A DNA stretch of 64,000 nucleotides, taken from the NCBI RefSeq assembly GCF_003205495.1, contig NZ_QJRX01000002.1:310001-374000 (forward strand). Reading direction: 5' to 3'. This DNA comes from Aquipseudomonas alcaligenes (lineage in GTDB: Bacteria; Pseudomonadota; Gammaproteobacteria; Pseudomonadales; Pseudomonadaceae). The translations under genes and the position numbers were made by a program. Within the stretch, counting starts at the first letter, position 1; every line of letters begins with the position of its first letter. Shown here piece by piece: positions 27,253 through 40,043 of this stretch. A model generated the notes under the pieces. The model made no database searches and was not told where the DNA came from. It was given only the letters and a program-made list of their open reading frames with translations.

Positions 27253-27714
27253 TCAAACGATGGTGAACAGGGGCTGGTCGTACTCAACCGGCTGGCCGTT
27301 CTCGACGAGGATCGACTCGATCACGCCGCTGGCCTCGGCCTCGATGTGGTTCATCATCTTCATGGCTTCGACGATGCAGAGGATGTCGCCCTTCTTCACG
27401 GTCTGGCCGACTTCGGCGAAGTTGGCGGAGGTCGGCGAGGCGGCGCGGTAGAAGGTGCCGACCATCGGCGAGCGCACCACGTGGCCGTTCAGCTTGGCAG
27501 CAGCCGGCGCGGCTTCGGCGACGGGGGCGGCGGCGACCGGTGCGGCCGGTGCGGCGACCGGGGCCGGCGCGGCGGCATACACCGGCTGGGCGGCCATGGC
27601 CTTGTTGCTGTGCCGGCTGATGCGCACGGACTCTTCGCCTTCGCGGATTTCCAGCTCGTCGATACCGGACTCTTCCAGCAGCTCGATCAGTTTCTTGACT
27701 TTACGGATATCCAT
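27253..27714 (-). CDS. accB: Biotin carboxyl carrier protein of acetyl-CoA carboxylase
   Basis: 153 residues. The C-terminal ~80 residues are the biotinyl domain with the EAMKMM motif, whose Lys carries biotin. The N-terminal helix [20 protein letters not shown] is the AccC-interacting part. A mobile Ala/Pro-rich linker joins them. In the acc complex it shuttles carboxybiotin between AccC and the AccAD transferase. It sits 25 bp after aroQ and 17 bp before accC. Confidence 0.97.
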   Translation of the reverse strand: MDIRKVKKLIELLEESGIDELEIREGEESVRISRHSNKAMAAQPVYAAAPAPVAAPAAPVAAAPVAEAAPAAAKLNGHVVRSPMVGTFYRAASPTSANFAEVGQTVKKGDILCIVEAMKMMNHIEAEASGVIESILVENGQPVEYDQPLFTIV

Positions 27715-27739
27715 AGCTTTTCAACTCCCAAGGGTGAGG

Positions 27740-28183
27740 TCAGGGGCGTTCTAATTGTTCCAGGGCGGCCTCCAGGGCCAGTCGATAACCGCTGGCGCCA
27801 AGGCCGCAGATCACTCCCACCGCTACGTCGGAAAAGTAGGAGTGATGGCGGAAGGGTTCGCGCTTGTGCACGTTGGACAGGTGCACTTCGATGAATGGGA
27901 TGCTCACCGCCAGCAACGCGTCACGTAATGCGACGCTGGTATGGGTGAAAGCCGCCGGATTGATGAGGATGAAGTCGACTCCTTCACCTTTCGCCGCATG
28001 AATGCGCTCGATCAGCTCGTACTCGGCGTTGCTCTGCAGGTACAGCAGGTGATGGCCGCCGGCGCGGGCGCGCTGCTCCAGGTCCTGGTTGATCTGCGCC
28101 AGGGTGGTGGAGCCGTACTTGTCGGGCTCGCGGGTGCCCAGCAGGTTGAGGTTGGGGCCGTGCAGCACCAGGAGGGTGGCCAT
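27740..28183 (-). CDS. aroQ: Type II 3-dehydroquinate dehydratase
   Basis: 147 residues, the usual length of the dodecameric type II enzyme that makes 3-dehydroshikimate in the shikimate pathway. Conserved parts are [18 protein letters not shown] (with the flexible-lid Arg and catalytic Tyr), [31 protein letters not shown] and [17 protein letters not shown]. It is the first gene of the aroQ-accB-accC series, with a 122-bp gap to dsbD upstream. Confidence 0.97.
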   Translation of the reverse strand: MATLLVLHGPNLNLLGTREPDKYGSTTLAQINQDLEQRARAGGHHLLYLQSNAEYELIERIHAAKGEGVDFILINPAAFTHTSVALRDALLAVSIPFIEVHLSNVHKREPFRHHSYFSDVAVGVICGLGASGYRLALEAALEQLERP

Positions 28184-28305
28184 GGGCGCTTCCTTGTTGT
28201 TCTGACCGTGGATTGGCCGGGACTATGCCGAAAGCGCCGCAGGCTGTCCAGTTGCCGGGAGTAGTCGGCACGATGGCCGAAATTTGCGGCAGAAATATGA
28301 CGTCG

Positions 28306-30105
28306 TCAGTTCTGGCGAGCGGCGGCGCGGGTCAGGCGTTCGGCGAAGTCGGCGGCACTGATTTCACCTACGACACGCAGATCGGCCCATTCGTCACCCT
28401 TTTCGCCGAAGAACAGGATCGCCGGCGGGCCGAACAGCTGGTAACGGTCGAGCAGGGCGCGCTGGTCCTCGCGGCTCTCGGTGATGTCGAAACGGATCAG
28501 CCGGTAGCCGCCCAGCTGCGCGGTGACCGCCGGGGCGGTGAGCACTTCGCGCTCGATCACCTTGCAGCTGATGCACCAGTCGGCGTACCAGTCCAGCAGC
28601 AGCGGCTGGCCGGCGGCCTTGGCCGCGGCCAGGGCGGCGTCCAGCTCGGCCGGGGTGGTGACGGTCTGCCACTCGCCGTGCGCGGGCGCACCCGCCGTGG
28701 CGACGACGGCGGCCTCGGCGCGACCCAGCGGGCGCAGCGGGTCGCCCTCGCCCTGCAGGGCACCGACCCAGGCGACCACCGCGTAGACCAGCAGCGGCAG
28801 GCCGAGTAGCTGGGCGAGTTTCTGGTGATGGGTCTTGGGCGTCAGCTCCAGCACGCCCAGCCATAGGGCGATGCCGGCAGCCAGCAGGCCCCACAGGGCC
28901 AGGGCGACCGGTGCGGGCACCACGCGTTCCAGCAGCCACACGGCCACCGCCATCAGTAGGGCGCCGAAGGCGTTGCGCACGGTGACCATCCAGGGGCCGG
29001 ACTTCGGCAGCAGGGCGCCGCCGCCGACGGCGAACAGCACCAGTGGCGCGCCCATGCCCAGGCCCAGGGCGAGCAGCTTGAGGCCGCCGCCGAGGGCGTC
29101 GCCGCTGCTGCTGATATACAGCAGGGCGCCGGCCAGCGGCGCCGAGACGCAGGGCGATACCAGCAGGCTGGAGAGCACGCCGAGGGCGGCGGCGCTGAAG
29201 ATGGTGCCGCCGTGCAGGCGCTGACTCAGGCGCTGCAGCGGGGCGTCGATGGCGGCCGGCAGGCGCAGTTCGAGGAAGCCCAGGCTGGCGGCGCCGAACA
29301 GGGCGAAGAAGATGGCGAAGGGCACCAGCACCCAGGGCGACTGCAGGCGCGCCTGCAGGTTGAGCTCGGCGCCGAACAGGCCCATCAGCGCGCCGAGAAT
29401 GGCGAAGCTCAGTGCCATCGGCAGCACATAGGCCAGCGCCAGCACCAGGCTGCGCGCGCCGCCGGGCTGGCCACGCAGGACCACGCCGGTGAGGATCGGC
29501 AGCATCGGCAGCACGCAGGGGGTGAAGGTCAGGGCCAGGCCGCCGAGGAAGAACAGCGCCAGTTCCTTCCAGGTCCAGCCGCTCGGCGCGTTGGCCGGCG
29601 CCGGGGTGGCGCCGGGGGCGGCGGGTTGTGCCGCACCCTGGCCATCGACCTCGATGCGCTCGCTCTCCGGCGGGTAGCACAGGCCCTTGTCGGCGCAGCC
29701 CTGGTAGCCGACATGGATGGTGAAGGGCAGGCCGATGGGGTTGTCGATCGGCAGCGTGATGTCGGTGATGCCGTAGTACACCTCGACGTCGCCGAAGTAC
29801 TCGTCATGCTTGGGCTCGCCGGCCGGCAGCACGGCCTCGCCCCTGGCCAGGTCGCTGGGCTCGATGCGGAAGCTGAAACGGTGCTTGTAGAGGTAGTAGC
29901 CCTCGGCATTGACGAAACGCAGCTTGACCGACTGCTCGCCGCTTTCCACCAGGCTCAGGCGGAAGGCCTCGCGCACCGGCAGGAAATCGCCGCTGTTGTT
30001 CAGCGGGGCGTCGTCGATGATGCCGCGTGGCGCCGGGTCCTCGAACAGGCCGGCCAGCGCGGGCAGGGTGAACAGCAGCAGGAACAGGGGCAACAGACGG
30101 CGCAT
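28306..30105 (-). CDS. dsbD: Thiol:disulfide interchange protein DsbD
   Basis: 599 residues from the ATG at 30105. A continuous open frame runs upstream through the chemoreceptor gene but is a shadow. Signal peptide MRRLLPLFLLLFTLPALAG; periplasmic alpha domain with C-x5-C (GCADKGLC); a central membrane domain of about eight helices with redox cysteines in TPCVLPMLP and SPCVSAPLAG; and a C-terminal thioredoxin domain with WCISCK. It passes electrons from cytoplasmic thioredoxin across the inner membrane to periplasmic isomerases. It is known as dipZ in P. aeruginosa. Confidence 0.95.
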   Translation of the reverse strand: MRRLLPLFLLLFTLPALAGLFEDPAPRGIIDDAPLNNSGDFLPVREAFRLSLVESGEQSVKLRFVNAEGYYLYKHRFSFRIEPSDLARGEAVLPAGEPKHDEYFGDVEVYYGITDITLPIDNPIGLPFTIHVGYQGCADKGLCYPPESERIEVDGQGAAQPAAPGATPAPANAPSGWTWKELALFFLGGLALTFTPCVLPMLPILTGVVLRGQPGGARSLVLALAYVLPMALSFAILGALMGLFGAELNLQARLQSPWVLVPFAIFFALFGAASLGFLELRLPAAIDAPLQRLSQRLHGGTIFSAAALGVLSSLLVSPCVSAPLAGALLYISSSGDALGGGLKLLALGLGMGAPLVLFAVGGGALLPKSGPWMVTVRNAFGALLMAVAVWLLERVVPAPVALALWGLLAAGIALWLGVLELTPKTHHQKLAQLLGLPLLVYAVVAWVGALQGEGDPLRPLGRAEAAVVATAGAPAHGEWQTVTTPAELDAALAAAKAAGQPLLLDWYADWCISCKVIEREVLTAPAVTAQLGGYRLIRFDITESREDQRALLDRYQLFGPPAILFFGEKGDEWADLRVVGEISAADFAERLTRAAARQN

Positions 30106-30212
30106 GACGGACTCGCACGAAAGAGGTGCCGGCATCATACCCAAGTCGTCCGCCCGGCCACAGGCGACCCGTGGGCGCAGGGTGTCAGCGGATATTGCCG
30201 GCCGACGTGCGG

Positions 30213-32177
30213 CTAGACGCGGAAGGCCTGCACCGCCGTGTGCAGCTGGCCACCCAGCTGCAGCAGCTGCTCGCCCTGGGCGCGGCCCTCGCCGATGCGG
30301 CTGAGGTTGTCGCCGCCGAGGCTGTGGATGCGCTCGCTGCGGTCGCGGATCTCGCTGGCCGCGCCGCCCTGCTGGGCGGTGGCCTCGGCGATGCGCTCGG
30401 CCATGCTGGCGATGGTGCGGATGGCGCCGACCACCTCGTCCAGCGCGCCATCGGCCTGCTCGGCCTGGCCGGCGGTGGCCTCGGCGTGCTCGACCTGGGC
30501 GCGCATGGCCGCCACCGACTGCTGGGCGGCCTGCTGCAGGCGGGCGATCAGCTGCTGGATTTCCTCGGTGGCGCCGCTGGTGCGCTGGGCCAGCGAGCGC
30601 ACTTCCTCGGCCACCACGGCGAAGCCGCGGCCCATCTCGCCGGCGCGCGCCGCCTCGATGGCGGCGTTGAGGGCGAGCAGGTTGGTCTGCTCGGCCACGC
30701 CACGGATCACCGTCAGTACCGAGCCGATGGTGGCGGTCTCGGCGGCCAGCTGTTCGATGGACTGGGCGTTGCCCTGTACCTCGCCGACCAGCGCATGCAG
30801 GCCGGTGAGGCTCTGCTCGATCACCCGCTGGCCCTGTTCCACGGCACGGCTGGCGGCGCGACTGGCCTCGGCGGCCTGGCTGGCGTCGGCGGCGACGCTG
30901 GCGATGGTGTGCTCCAGCTCGCCCAGGGCGTCGCGGATCTGTGCGGTATCGGCCAGCTGGCGCTCGGCGCCGCCGTGCAGGCCCTGGCTCAGCTCGGCCA
31001 GGGTGCGGCTGCTGCCGGCCACCTCGCCGGCGTGCTGGTGGATGGTGCCGACCAGCTCGACCAGGTAGCGGCGCAGGCGGTTGAGCGAGTCCTCGATATC
31101 GCGCATCTCGCGGGTACGCGCCTGCAGCTGGATGTCGGCGGCGAAATCGCCGGCCGCCCAGGTCGACAGGGCCGGGGCCAGGCGCGTCAGGACATGGCTC
31201 ATGCGCCGCTGGATCTGGTCCAGGAGCAGGGCGATGAGCAGGATCAGGCCGATCGCCAGGCCCTGGATCAGGCGCACCTCGCCCTGAATGCGTCCGTGCT
31301 CGGCGCGCACCGCCGGCTCCAGCGCGGCCAATGCCTGCTGCAGCTGCGCCACCTTGGCCGCACTGGCGGTAGCCAGCGCGCTGCGCTGCTCGATCAGGGC
31401 GCGGGTGCGAGCCAGCTCGGCCGGGTAGCGCTTGATCAGGCTGGCCAGGTCGCGCTTGAGGGCGATGCCCTGGTCTTCGGCCTGCTGCTGTTCGGCGCCG
31501 CTGTCGAGGCCGAGCAGGTCGGCGAAGCTGCTGGCGGCCGAGTCGGCGCTGGCGGTCACGCCCAGCAGCGGCAGGGCATCCAGGGCGCTGGCCAGCTGGG
31601 CCAGGGCCTGCAGCTCGCGCTCGACATCCGCCGCCAGCTCGCTGCGCCCGCTGCTTACCAGCTTGCCACGCGCATGGGCCAGGCGCGCCAGGTGCTGGGC
31701 GGCGCGAAACAGCGGCGGCTGGTAGGTCGCAGCCGTCGGGCTGGCGCTGTCCGCGGCGTATTTCTGCAGCTGATCGAGGGCCCCGCCGATCTCGCGCTCG
31801 GCCTGTAGCAGCAGGCCCTGCGGGTCGCCGGCCAGCTTGCCGGCGGCCAGCAGGTCGCCGGCGATGAAGGTGCTCAGCTCGGCCAGGCTGGGGCGCAGGT
31901 CGTCGGCCAATGCGCCGGGCAGGACCTCCAGCTGGGCCTCCAGTTCGGCGATGGCCTGGCTGGCCTGGCTGTGGCGCAGGGCATCGCCGCTGCCCAGGTA
32001 GGCCTGCACGTTGCCGGCGACCTGGTGCTGGAACTGCTGGGACAGGTTGAGGTAGCGCTGCATCAGCAGGTAGGGCTGCTCCAGCGCCCGCTCCGACCAC
32101 CACAGAGTGGCGCCGAGGGCGACGCAGGCGGTGACGAGGAGGGCGGTGGAGAGATTGGTGAGCTGCTTGAGACGCAT
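30213..32177 (-). CDS. ctpL: Methyl-accepting chemotaxis protein, CtpL type
   Basis: 654 residues. One membrane helix at ~10-28, a helical periplasmic sensor of about 260 residues, a second helix near 300-320 ([14 protein letters not shown]), a HAMP-like region and a cytoplasmic coiled-coil signalling domain. Its hairpin tip [20 protein letters not shown] is the CheA/CheW contact. The C-terminus lacks a CheR-tethering pentapeptide. Its position between dsbD and gcbA matches PA4844 CtpL, which senses phosphate at low concentration and some aromatic compounds; that substrate assignment is by synteny. It is 79 bp downstream of gcbA on the same strand. Confidence 0.85.
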   Translation of the reverse strand: MRLKQLTNLSTALLVTACVALGATLWWSERALEQPYLLMQRYLNLSQQFQHQVAGNVQAYLGSGDALRHSQASQAIAELEAQLEVLPGALADDLRPSLAELSTFIAGDLLAAGKLAGDPQGLLLQAEREIGGALDQLQKYAADSASPTAATYQPPLFRAAQHLARLAHARGKLVSSGRSELAADVERELQALAQLASALDALPLLGVTASADSAASSFADLLGLDSGAEQQQAEDQGIALKRDLASLIKRYPAELARTRALIEQRSALATASAAKVAQLQQALAALEPAVRAEHGRIQGEVRLIQGLAIGLILLIALLLDQIQRRMSHVLTRLAPALSTWAAGDFAADIQLQARTREMRDIEDSLNRLRRYLVELVGTIHQHAGEVAGSSRTLAELSQGLHGGAERQLADTAQIRDALGELEHTIASVAADASQAAEASRAASRAVEQGQRVIEQSLTGLHALVGEVQGNAQSIEQLAAETATIGSVLTVIRGVAEQTNLLALNAAIEAARAGEMGRGFAVVAEEVRSLAQRTSGATEEIQQLIARLQQAAQQSVAAMRAQVEHAEATAGQAEQADGALDEVVGAIRTIASMAERIAEATAQQGGAASEIRDRSERIHSLGGDNLSRIGEGRAQGEQLLQLGGQLHTAVQAFRV

Positions 32178-32256
32178 GGGGCACCGGAAAACGACCTAGG
32201 CGATGCCCCGCAGGTTATTGCGGTTTGGTTACGGCTTTATGACGGCGTGACGCGGA

Positions 32257-33894
<1,638 letters not shown>

Positions 33895-34137
33895 AAGGGC
33901 ATCTGGCTGGTGCAGGCCTCGAGTGCGGCGTGATGGCGTCATGCTACCACTGGTTATTATCTGTACGACAACCATCGATCATCTGGCGCCGGTTTTCCAG
34001 CATTTGGCCGAATCAGCCGCATGTACAACCTATGAGACCATTCCGACACTGCTTCCGATCCGAGCTTCACTTATAGTGCTGTCGAGGAATCGGCCGCAGC
34101 AAGAGCGGACGACGGGTGCAAGCTAAGGACCAAGATC
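33895..34137. promoter_or_regulatory. Divergent promoter region between gcbA and the DUF2333 gene
   Basis: 243 bp without a gene, AT-richer than its surroundings. A TATAGT at 34072-34077 is a good -10 element for the rightward gene; a -35 of CTGCTT lies 17 bases upstream and is weak. Nothing clear was found for gcbA. Confidence 0.35.
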
Positions 34138-35208
34138 ATGCTGGACTGGAAGAATCGCGCGGGCGAGCTGCGTGACAACCTCGGAGACTCGGTTGATGGC
34201 GTGCGCAGCTACGCACGCGGTGGCTGGCTGGGCAAGACGCTGGGCAGCCTGCTCGGCCTCTACCTGCTCGCCGCCCTGCTGGTCGGCTGGTACTGGAGCC
34301 AGGAGCCTGAGCTGTTCCCGGTGCAGCAGCATGCCCAGGCCGCGGCCGAGCAGGCCCAGCGCAAGCTGGTCAGCGGCTACACCACGGTGGAGACCCTCAA
34401 GCAGGTGTCCGAGACCCTGCTGAGCAAGCCCGGCGGCTACCTGTCCAACGACATCGCCCCGCCCGGCCTGTGGCTGGACAACATGCCGGCCTGGGAATAC
34501 GGCGTGCTGGTGCAGGTGCGCGACCTGTCGCGAGCGCTGCGCAAGGACTTCGCCCGCTCGCAGTCGCAGTCCACCGAGGACCCCAACCTGGCCAAGGCCG
34601 AGCCGCGCTTCAACTTCGACAACAAGTCCTGGGCCCTGCCGGCCTCCGAGGCCGAGTACGCCGAGGGCATCAAGTCGCTGGACCGCTACCTGGCCGCCCT
34701 GGCTGACCCGGGCCAGCCCAAGGCGCAGTTCTATACCCGTGCCGACAACCTCAACAACTGGCTGGGCGACGTCGCCACCCGCCTCGGTTCGCTGTCCCAG
34801 CGCCTGTCCGCCAGCGTCGGCCGGGTACGCCTGAACACCGACGTGGGCGAGGGCCAGGCCGCGCCCGTGGGCGAGAGCCTGCCGGTGCGCGAGGAGGAGG
34901 TGAAGACCCCCTGGCTGCAGATCGACAACGTGTTCTACGAGGCCCGTGGCCAGGCCTGGGCGCTGTCGCACATCCTGCGCGCCATCGAGGTGGACTTCGC
35001 CGACGTGCTGGCGAAGAAGAACGCCACCGTCAGCGTGCGGCAGATCATCCGCGAGCTGGAGGCGGCCCAGGAGCCGCTGTGGAGCCCGATGGTGCTCAAC
35101 GGCAGCGGCTACGGGGTGCTGGCCAACCATTCGCTGGTGATGGCCAACTACATCTCCCGCGCCAACGCCGCGATCATCGACCTGCGCACCCTGCTGAGCC
35201 AGGGCTGA
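34138..35208 (+). CDS. DUF2333 family membrane-anchored protein
   Basis: 356 residues. A single membrane helix near residues 37-55 (LGSLLGLYLLAALLVGWYW) follows a short basic N-terminus; the rest is a soluble, mostly helical domain expected in the periplasm. It matches my recollection of the DUF2333 family found beside gcbA in pseudomonads. Segments FNFDNKSWALPASEAEYAEG and TPWLQIDNVFYEARGQAWAL are strongly ordered. The stop shares one base with the start of the nudix gene. No biochemical function is known. Confidence 0.85.
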   Translation: MLDWKNRAGELRDNLGDSVDGVRSYARGGWLGKTLGSLLGLYLLAALLVGWYWSQEPELFPVQQHAQAAAEQAQRKLVSGYTTVETLKQVSETLLSKPGGYLSNDIAPPGLWLDNMPAWEYGVLVQVRDLSRALRKDFARSQSQSTEDPNLAKAEPRFNFDNKSWALPASEAEYAEGIKSLDRYLAALADPGQPKAQFYTRADNLNNWLGDVATRLGSLSQRLSASVGRVRLNTDVGEGQAAPVGESLPVREEEVKTPWLQIDNVFYEARGQAWALSHILRAIEVDFADVLAKKNATVSVRQIIRELEAAQEPLWSPMVLNGSGYGVLANHSLVMANYISRANAAIIDLRTLLSQG

Positions 35209-35744
35209 TGGCCATCAGCGCGCGCGAGGCGGCGCACCGGGCCGCCTCCGACGCCGAGCGCATCGCCTGGGTCGACGAGCAGGACAACCTGCTCGGCGGC
35301 CTGCCACGTGCCGAGCTGCGCGAACGCGGGCTGATCGGGCGCGGCACCTTCATCCTGCTGTTCAATTCCGCGGGCCTGCTGTGTGTGCACCGGCGTACCC
35401 TGAGCAAGGCGATCTACCCCGGCTACTGGGATGTGGCGGCCGGCGGCATGGTCGGTGAAGGCGAGAGCTATGCCGAGTCCGCCGCCCGCGAGCTGCACGA
35501 GGAGCTGGGTATCGCCGGCGTGGCCCTGCACGAGCACGGGCGCTTCTTCTTCGATGTGCCGGGCAATCGCCTGTGGTGCGCGGTGTATGCGGCCGTCTCC
35601 GACGCGCCGCTGCGCCTGCAGCCGGAGGAGGTGCTGGAGGCACGCTTCATCGCCCCGCAGCAGGCGCTGGAGGAGGCGCTGGGCAAGCCCTACTGCCCGG
35701 ACTCGCTGCAGGCCTTGCGGCTGTACCTGGCCGCCCGGGCCTGA
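35208..35744 (+). CDS. Nudix hydrolase (YfcD type)
   Basis: 178 residues from the ATG at 35208, coupled to the previous stop as TGATG. The Nudix box G-x5-E-x7-RELHEELGI is complete (GMVGEGESYAESAA followed by REL). The N-terminal part (ERIAWVDEQDNLLGGLPRAE, HRRTLSKAIYPGYWDVAAGG) resembles YfcD and isopentenyl diphosphate isomerase-like Nudix enzymes, but the true substrate is unknown. It is cotranscribed with the DUF2333 gene. Confidence 0.88.
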   Translation: MAISAREAAHRAASDAERIAWVDEQDNLLGGLPRAELRERGLIGRGTFILLFNSAGLLCVHRRTLSKAIYPGYWDVAAGGMVGEGESYAESAARELHEELGIAGVALHEHGRFFFDVPGNRLWCAVYAAVSDAPLRLQPEEVLEARFIAPQQALEEALGKPYCPDSLQALRLYLAARA

Positions 35745-35996
35745 GCCGCCGCGGCCCGCGCCGGGCCTGGTTTTGTGCAGTATTTCCGTGCGCGGCGTGC
35801 GCGATGCCGCACGAGGTCGCCAATCCGTCGATCAATGGCGCAATTTCGCACTTAGCATCCCGGCCTTTTGCCCTTACACTGCGCCACCTTTCCAAGCCAG
35901 GCGCCATGCCTGGTTGCGCTGCCCCTGCCTGAGTGGGGCTTCGCGGTCGGTTGCCTGCCGGCCAGTCGCTATCCTGACCCCTACGAGGAAAAGCCG

Positions 35997-36368
35997 GTGG
36001 TCAAGAAAGCTTCGTCGTTCTCCGCCCTGGGCGGTCTCGTCTATTCCACCGATGCCGGTCGGCACTGCCCCGACTGTGGCCAGCCCGTGGCCGCCTGCAT
36101 CTGCAAGCAGAGCCGGATTCCCGAAGGCGACGGCATCGCCCGCGTGCGCCGCGAGACCAAGGGCCGTGGCGGCAAGACCGTTACCACCGTTACCGGCGTG
36201 CCGCTGGCCGAAGCCGAGCTGAAGGAGCTGGCCAGCGCCCTGAAGAAGCGTTGCGGCTGCGGCGGCGGGCTCAAGGACGGCGTCATCGAGATCCAGGGCG
36301 ACATGGTCGAGCTGCTCCTCGAAGAGCTGGCCAAGCGCGGCTTCAAGGCCAAGAAATCCGGCGGCTGA
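35997..36368 (+). CDS. yciH: YciH/SUI1-family translation initiation factor-like protein
   Basis: 123 residues from a GTG at 35997 after GAGGAAAA; the longer frame upstream is not conserved. The N-terminal part has a CPDC...CICK cysteine cluster typical of bacterial YciH. The C-terminal ~75 residues are a SUI1 (eIF1-like) fold with ETKGRGGKTVTTVTGVP and CGCGGGLKDGVIEIQGD. It probably modulates initiation fidelity at the small ribosomal subunit. It lies 252 bp after the nudix gene and 120 bp before speA. Confidence 0.92.
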   Translation: MVKKASSFSALGGLVYSTDAGRHCPDCGQPVAACICKQSRIPEGDGIARVRRETKGRGGKTVTTVTGVPLAEAELKELASALKKRCGCGGGLKDGVIEIQGDMVELLLEELAKRGFKAKKSGG

Positions 36369-36488
36369 GCCGGGGTTTCCTAAACTTCCCCGAGAGCGGT
36401 GCGCTGCAGGCACCGGCAATCGTCACATCCATGCTCTATACCAGGCTGCCCATGGGCGGCACTTTTCCCTCGCCAACAGGAGACCTCG

Positions 36489-38402
<1,914 letters not shown>

Positions 38403-38430
38403 GCCAGCGGCAGCTCCTGCGCGTGAACGA

Positions 38431-38456
38431 AAAAGCCCGGCATTCGCCGGGCTTTT
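38431..38456 (+). terminator. Intrinsic terminator of speA
   Basis: AAAAGCCCGGC (38431-38441) pairs with GCCGGGCTTTT (38446-38456) around ATTC, with the U-tract extending into TCTCT. The A-tract on the left also makes it usable from the opposite strand. Confidence 0.9.
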
Positions 38457-38465
38457 CTCTGCACG

Positions 38466-38516
38466 GTAGCCCGGATGCAATCCGGGACAGGCGCCCCCGG
38501 ATTGCATCCGGGCTAC
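38466..38516. repeat. REP doublet (copy 1, GTAG type) between speA and the DUF2214 gene
   Basis: GTAG followed by the hairpin CCCGGATGCAATCCGGG, then after a short spacer the inverted unit ending ATCCGGGCTAC. Two REP units head to head make a REPIN. It is the same family as the copies flanking the REP transposase gene at 47 kb. Confidence 0.9.
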
Positions 38517-38528
38517 ATGGGGTAAGTG

Positions 38529-38987
38529 CTAGCCGCCGGAGTAACCGACCCCACGCGCCATCAGGCTGGCCAGGAAGGGCAGGCAGAGCAGCAGGAGCAG
38601 CTCGATGCGGATCACCCACAGGGTGCGCCGGGCCGTGGCCGGGCTGATGCTCGGCGCCTTGCCGGCCAGCAGCTCGTTGCGCCAGCCGAAGAAGGTCAGG
38701 GTCGGCACGATCGACAGCAGGCCGATCAGCAGGAACAGGCCGACCTTGGCGTGGAACAGCCCGTTGTGCAGGTAGTAGTCCAGACCCTTGCCGTACCACA
38801 GCACCCGCACCAGGCCGGTGGCCAGCACCAGGCCGGCGCTGATGCCGTAGGCGATGTCGATGCGTTGCAGGCGGCGGGCGGTGGCGGCGTCCAGTTCGGC
38901 CTTGAACAGCACGTGCTCGCTGGTGAGCAGGGCGAACAGCACGAAGATCGACAGGTAGTGCAGGCTGGCGGCGATGGCGTCGGCCAT
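38529..38987 (-). CDS. DUF2214 family membrane protein
   Basis: 152 residues with four hydrophobic segments (IAASLHYLSIFVLFALLTSE, YGISAGLVLATGLVRVLWY, HAKVGLFLLIGLLSIVPTL, WVIRIELLLLLCLPFLASL). HYLS-IF near the N-terminus, the LDAATARRLQRIDIAYG loop and the F-AK-GLFLL segment match the DUF2214 family, inner-membrane proteins of unknown role. It is convergent with speA across the terminator and REP doublet, and starts 9 bp after the stop of the GAF-GGDEF gene on the same strand, so the two are likely cotranscribed. Confidence 0.85.
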   Translation of the reverse strand: MADAIAASLHYLSIFVLFALLTSEHVLFKAELDAATARRLQRIDIAYGISAGLVLATGLVRVLWYGKGLDYYLHNGLFHAKVGLFLLIGLLSIVPTLTFFGWRNELLAGKAPSISPATARRTLWVIRIELLLLLCLPFLASLMARGVGYSGG

Positions 38988-38996
38988 GGGGGCTCC

Positions 38997-40037
38997 TCAG
39001 GTGGTGGGATCGGCATGGACCGTACGGTTGCGGCCCTGTTGCTTGGCCTGGTAGAGGGCGCGGTCGGCGCGCTCCAGCAGTTCGGCCTGCAGCTCGCCCG
39101 GGCAGGCCAGGGCGGTGCCCAGGCTGGTGGTCATCGGGTGCTGGAGCGCGCCGATGCTCATCGGCTGGTCGGCGATGGTATGGCGCACGCGCTCGGCGAT
39201 CAGACTCAGCTCGTGCTCGTCATGTACCGCCACCAGGGCGACGAACTCCTCGCCGCCCAGGCGCACCAGCAGATCGTTCGGGCGTAGCGCCGCGGCCATG
39301 CGCCGGGCGCTCTGCCACAGCACCTGGTCGCCACCGGCATGGCCGAACTGGTCGTTGACCTGCTTGAAATGGTCGAGGTCGATGTAGATGGCGCCCAGGC
39401 TCAGGCCGGCGGCCAGGGCACTGGCCTGTTCGCGGGCGAAGAACTGGTCGAGGGCGGCACGGTTCCACAGTTGGGTCAGGGCGTCGATCAATGCTTTGCG
39501 CTGCTCGCGGTTGACCGCCTGGCGCAGCTGCTGGGCCTGCTGGCCCATGCTGCGCAGCTGCAGGTAGCCCTCGGCCAGGGTGGCCAGGTCGCGCAGGCGC
39601 AAGCGCTCCTGCTGGCTCAGCCCGCGCGGCTGGGGATTCAGCATGCACAGGGTGCCGATCGGCTGGTTATCGTGGAACAGCGGCTGGCCGGCGTAGAAGC
39701 GGATGAAGGGCGGTCCGGTGACCACCGGATTGTCGGCGAAGCGCGGGTCCTGCCGCGCATCCTCCACCACCAGCGGACTGCGCTGGGCCACGGCGTGGCC
39801 GCAGAAGGAGATGTCGCGCGGGGTCTCGGTCAGCTCCAGGCCGATACGTGCCTTGAACCACTGGCGGTCGTGGTCGATCAGGCTGACCAGCACGGTCTCT
39901 ACCCCGAACAGCTCGCGGGTCAGGCGTACCAGGGTGTCGAGGTATATCTCGGCAGGTGTATCGACCAGCTCCAGGTCGTCCAGGGCGCGCTGGCGCAGGT
40001 GTTCATCGGCAGGGCAGGGGGCAGGCAGCATATCCAT
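38997..40037 (-). CDS. GAF-domain diguanylate cyclase
   Basis: 346 residues without membrane segments. Residues ~25-160 are a GAF domain (LVRLTRELFGVETVLVSLID, FCGHAV, VEDARQDPRF, GTLCML). A short coiled segment leads to a GGDEF domain (~190-340) with the active GGEEF and an RPND inhibitory site five residues upstream. It should make cyclic di-GMP in the cytoplasm in response to a small ligand or redox signal bound by GAF. It is 6 bp downstream of the MATE gene. Confidence 0.88.
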   Translation of the reverse strand: MDMLPAPCPADEHLRQRALDDLELVDTPAEIYLDTLVRLTRELFGVETVLVSLIDHDRQWFKARIGLELTETPRDISFCGHAVAQRSPLVVEDARQDPRFADNPVVTGPPFIRFYAGQPLFHDNQPIGTLCMLNPQPRGLSQQERLRLRDLATLAEGYLQLRSMGQQAQQLRQAVNREQRKALIDALTQLWNRAALDQFFAREQASALAAGLSLGAIYIDLDHFKQVNDQFGHAGGDQVLWQSARRMAAALRPNDLLVRLGGEEFVALVAVHDEHELSLIAERVRHTIADQPMSIGALQHPMTTSLGTALACPGELQAELLERADRALYQAKQQGRNRTVHADPTT

Positions 40038-40043
40038 CTCCGC

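Noticed and set aside
28306..32184. A 1292-codon frame suggesting a fusion of DsbD with an N-terminal extension
   Set aside because: The part above 30105 is an out-of-frame reading of the chemoreceptor gene ctpL, rich in Arg and Pro. DsbD has a proper signal peptide at its own start.
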